Source: Candidatus Nitrosopolaris nunavutensis (lineage in GTDB: Archaea; Thermoproteota; Nitrososphaeria; Nitrososphaerales; Nitrososphaeraceae). Taken from it: DNA of 22,565 nt. The position numbers were made by a program, and so were the translations under genes. Position 1 is the stretch's first letter. The number at the start of each line of letters is the position of its first letter. The stretch spans positions 1 through 22,565 of the forward strand of contig DAOM01000217.1 of assembly GCA_002501855.1 (NCBI GenBank), given 5' to 3'. Positions 22,066-22,565 of the stretch are shown here, piece after piece. The notes under the pieces were generated by a model. It saw only the letters and a list, made by a program, of their open reading frames with translations, did no database searches and was not told the DNA's origin.

Positions 22066-22565
22066 TGGTTGTTACCCAGGAAGAGGCAGACTGACCGATA
22101 TATAACCTTACTAGCAGCAACTCACAGTTGGTAATAAGGACGATGCTCTTAGGTGCCACTTAGATTCTGTGGTACGGTAGAAACTGCCCATGTCATTTGG
22201 TTGCCTTGTAAAGATCAATGTGGTCAACTCCTGAGCTGTAGGCAGGGCCATGGCCTGCCATTTAATAAAATGCTGTACTCTTTTCGACATCATCGCGATT
22301 ACTAGGTCTGATATTTCTAATAATATACACTTTTTTTAATTTCAACATTAGGCTTTTGTTCTGGGGCACGCGATGAAGCTTATTGCATAAGTGTTTGTTC
22401 AGATCAATAGGTAGATCTGAAATGCGAAATTATTTTATCGGTCAAGGTATCGCTGACTTTAACAATGTTTTCTTGCTCATCTCGCGTCGGGGTAAGTCAT
22501 ACGCTCTGTTTCAGCAAAGCTGTAATACAACGTCATGGATCAGAACTAGCCAATATATAACATTG
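22066..22565. other. Right-end intergenic region with palindromes and an open frame at the edge
   Basis: A TATA-like GATATATAAC (22098-22107, read on the minus strand as GTTATATATC) lies 33-42 bases before the thiolase start. GGCAG-g-GCCATGGC-CTGCC (22241-22259) is a near-perfect palindrome with one unpaired base. TTCAGATC (22398-22405) and GATCTGAA (22414-22421) are perfect 8-bp arms around 8 bases. They end just before an ATG (22422) whose frame stays open for 48 codons to the contig end. That frame has no recognisable domain. No tRNA or rRNA is seen. Confidence 0.4.

Noticed and set aside
22111..22293. 60-codon minus-strand ORF upstream of the thiolase
   Set aside because: No ribosome site or family, ordinary chance length, and it overlaps the palindrome and the thiolase promoter box.

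Overview
The window is a contig end from an archaeon, most likely a member of the Nitrososphaerota (Thaumarchaeota). The archaeal calls rest on Nop5, fibrillarin, Trm1, sn-glycerol-1-phosphate dehydrogenase, the archaeal-type CoA pathway (pantoate kinase plus phosphopantothenate synthetase), an aCPSF1/FttA-like nuclease and archaeal SepF. The AbrB-PhoU regulator, the C2H2 zinc-finger remnant and the gene content fit Nitrososphaerota best, but the placement is inferred from protein character and not from a marker tree. No rRNA, tRNA, CRISPR array, insertion sequence or prophage is visible. The first 20 bases carry a Tn5 mosaic end (Nextera adapter), so the left edge is a library artefact.

Layout. 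21-310 (-) is a JAMM/MPN protease cut by the adapter inside its metal-binding motif. 473-4454 is an RNA-processing block: Nop5 and fibrillarin (2'-O-methylation core), RNase HII and tRNA dimethyltransferase Trm1. 4455-8142 is looser: a nitrate/sulfonate-type ABC ATPase without partners here, a short methylenetetrahydrofolate reductase-like protein, a CoA-diphosphatase-type Nudix enzyme, several small unknown ORFs, and a C2H2 zinc-finger gene broken by a frameshift. 8143-9153 (-) is an AbrB-PhoU regulator, divergent from a four-gene CoA operon at 9224-13109 (pantoate kinase, phosphopantothenate synthetase, PanB, CoaBC). Next come an M24 peptidase, a class V aminotransferase, a long FKBP isomerase and sn-glycerol-1-phosphate dehydrogenase for archaeal lipids. 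The right end holds a Gly/Arg-rich TRAM protein divergent from a diverged KH-metallo-beta-lactamase-beta-CASP nuclease, then SepF and a thiouridylase-like PP-loop protein on the minus strand.

How the genes work together. The CoA operon supplies four of the archaeal steps from ketopantoate to 4'-phosphopantetheine. The nearby Nudix enzyme may degrade CoA and so balance the pool. RNA maturation and decay genes flank both ends: Nop5/fibrillarin/Trm1 on the left, TRAM/FttA-like/thiolase on the right.

Expression signals. Many genes have an A/T-rich TATA-like box about 22-35 bases before the start codon, which fits leaderless or short-leader mRNAs. Five starts are non-ATG: TTG for fibrillarin, AbrB-PhoU, TRAM and SepF, and GTG for pantoate kinase. 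A clear Shine-Dalgarno sequence is seen at the ABC ATPase and at panB inside its operon. The points most worth checking are the hidden truncated JAMM gene, the frameshifted zinc-finger gene, the diverged FttA-like nuclease, the RGG-TRAM-acidic protein, and the AbrB-PhoU/CoA divergent promoter.
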